This document shows positions 62,906 through 64,000 of a DNA stretch of 64,000 bases, piece by piece (position 1 is the stretch's first letter; every line of letters starts with the position of its first letter). The stretch is from assembly GCF_000510725.1 (NCBI RefSeq), contig NZ_AZNZ01000003.1, forward strand, positions 186,001-250,000, read 5' to 3'. The notes beneath the pieces were generated by a model. It was not told where the DNA came from, searched no databases, and worked only from the letters and a program-made list of their open reading frames with translations. The position numbers and the translations under genes are program-made. The DNA comes from Pseudoxanthomonas sp. J31 (GTDB lineage: Bacteria > Pseudomonadota > Gammaproteobacteria > Xanthomonadales > Xanthomonadaceae).

Positions 62906-64000
62906 TCAGCCGCCCTTCCCCGCTCCCGGCTTGCCGCGCCGCCGCCGCGCCTCCTCGCGCGCCTCGCGCAGGCGGTCCAGCTTCTCCTTGAGCTTGATCT
63001 CCAGGCCGCGCTCCACCGGGCGGTAGTACACGCGCTCGCCCATCACGTCCGGGAAGCCGGTCTGGTCGAGGGCAACGCCGCCCTCGGCGTCGTGGTCGTA
63101 CTGGTAGCCCTTGTTGTAGCCCAGCTGCTTCATCAGCTTCGTCGGCGCGTTGCGCAGGTGCATGGGCACCTCGGCCGTGCCGTACTGGTGGACATCGGCC
63201 TTGGCGGCGTTGTACGCGGCGTAAGCCGCGTTGGACTTGGCGGTGCTGGCCAGGTAGATCGCGACCTGGGCCAGGGCCAGGTCGCCCTCCGGGCGGCCGA
63301 GGCGTTCGAAGGTGTCCCAGGCATCGATGGCCATCTGCAGGGCGCGCGGATCGGCCAGGCCGATGTCCTCCACCGCCATGCGGGTCAGGCGCCGGGCCAG
63401 GTACGCCGGATCGCAGCCGCCGTCGAGCATACGCGCCAGCCAGTACACCGCCGCGTCGGGATTGGAGCTGCGCACCGACTTGTGCAGCGCCGAGATCTGG
63501 TCGTAGAACTGCTCGCCGCCCTTGTCGAAGCGGCGGGTGCGGTCGGCCAGCACCTGCAGCAGGGTCGATTCGGTGATGCGCCCGCCCTCGTCGGCGGCCA
63601 GTTCGGCGGCGATCTCCAGCAGGGTCAGGGCGCGGCGCACGTCGCCGTCGGCGGCCGCGGCGATCTCGCGCAGGGCGCCCTCCTCCACCTCGATCCCCTG
63701 GCCGCCGAGGCCGCGCTCGCCGTCCTCCAGTGCGCGCCTGAGCGCGGCGACGATGTCCTCGGCCGAGACTGCCTCCATCACGTGCACGCGGCAGCGCGAC
63801 AGCAGCGCGGAGTTGAGCTCGAACGAGGGATTCTCGGTGGTGGCGCCGACGAACACGATGCTGCCGCGCTCGATGTGCGGCAGGAACGCGTCCTGCTGGG
63901 TCTTGTTGAAGCGGTGCACCTCGTCCACGAACAGCACGGTGCGGCGCCCGGCGTCGAAGCGCTGGCCGGCCTCGGCCAGCACCTGGCGCACCTCGGGCAG
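62906..64000 (-). CDS. rarA: Replication-associated recombination protein RarA (MgsA), 5' part outside the window
   Basis: The C-terminal 365 residues of an AAA+ clamp-loader-like ATPase. Visible: Walker B VLFVDEVHRFNKTQQDAFLP, sensor 1 VFVGATTENPSFELNSALLS (arginine finger in LLSRCRVH), sensor 2 GDVRRALTLLEIAAEL and the RarA tetramerisation domain LMKQLGYNKGYQYDHDAEGG, with the GERVYYRP signature close to the end. The Walker A motif lies beyond 64000. RarA acts at stalled replication forks. The C-terminus (EARRRRGKPGAGKGG) is basic. Confidence 0.95.
   Translation of the reverse strand: MPEVRQVLAEAGQRFDAGRRTVLFVDEVHRFNKTQQDAFLPHIERGSIVFVGATTENPSFELNSALLSRCRVHVMEAVSAEDIVAALRRALEDGERGLGGQGIEVEEGALREIAAAADGDVRRALTLLEIAAELAADEGGRITESTLLQVLADRTRRFDKGGEQFYDQISALHKSVRSSNPDAAVYWLARMLDGGCDPAYLARRLTRMAVEDIGLADPRALQMAIDAWDTFERLGRPEGDLALAQVAIYLASTAKSNAAYAAYNAAKADVHQYGTAEVPMHLRNAPTKLMKQLGYNKGYQYDHDAEGGVALDQTGFPDVMGERVYYRPVERGLEIKLKEKLDRLREAREEARRRRGKPGAGKGG

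Overview
The window is a GC-rich stretch of bacterial chromosome. Its gene content points to the gammaproteobacterial family Xanthomonadaceae (Lysobacter, Pseudoxanthomonas, Luteimonas or Stenotrophomonas group): a large TonB-dependent receptor, many exported hydrolases, a beta-propeller sensor diguanylate cyclase, a CadC-type regulator with a TolB-like propeller, an OprI/Lpp-like lipoprotein and GATTCGG-type heptad repeats. The genus assignment is inference. I see no rRNA, CRISPR array, transposase, integrase, phage gene or plasmid function, so the region looks like ordinary chromosome with many secreted and accessory enzymes.

Layout. 0-6 kb: end of a YhhN-type membrane protein, a TonB-dependent receptor and a large exported M14-type peptidase. 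6-9.5 kb (minus): DUF1801 protein and a PLD-helicase-DUF3427 protein. 9.6-15 kb: exported proteins of poorly known function (a frameshifted DUF5694, an OB-fold-like protein, a DUF4344 metallopeptidase and a 762-residue unknown). 15-18 kb: hemerythrin, a doubly frameshifted amidohydrolase and an alpha/beta hydrolase. 18-20.5 kb: a compact four-gene run starting with a YqcI/YcgG (GntA-like) haem oxygenase overlapping a DUF1989 gene. 20.5-34 kb: PQQ sugar dehydrogenase fused to cytochrome c, CadC-like regulator, NIPSNAP protein, GH5, ROK, an HExxH protein, a TonB-like protein, and a divergent esterase / GH3 xylosidase pair. 34-43 kb (minus): DUF188 operon, propeller-GGDEF protein, VOC protein, a second PQQ sugar dehydrogenase and an ABC-MFP export operon. 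43-48 kb: LD-carboxypeptidase, heptad repeats, copA-cueR with a clear CueR-type promoter, DksA-like and MscS-like proteins. 48-54 kb: S4 protein, TPR protein, RidA, ThpR, flavoprotein, FKBP lipoprotein, TrhO, then tRNA-Ala, tRNA-Glu, tRNA-Ala. 54-64 kb: aspartyl protease-like gene running antisense into the tRNAs, Lpp-like lipoprotein, L,D-transpeptidase, an AraC/SDR divergent pair, a 1-kb gene-poor gap, GH9, a DUF4124 protein and the 3' part of rarA.

How the genes fit together. Polysaccharide breakdown recurs (GH5, GH9, GH3, carbohydrate esterase, ROK kinase, two PQQ aldose dehydrogenases, TonB-dependent receptor), consistent with a plant-polymer or biofilm-polysaccharide degrader. copA-cueR is a self-regulated copper export unit. 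The most unusual local system is the 18.1-20.5 kb cassette, read here as a possible N-oxygenation / C-N hydrolysis pathway for a guanidine-like compound. Three single-base frameshifts in two otherwise well-conserved genes are either decay or sequencing errors. Start codons were often moved downstream of the longest ORF when a Shine-Dalgarno sequence and signal peptide agreed.
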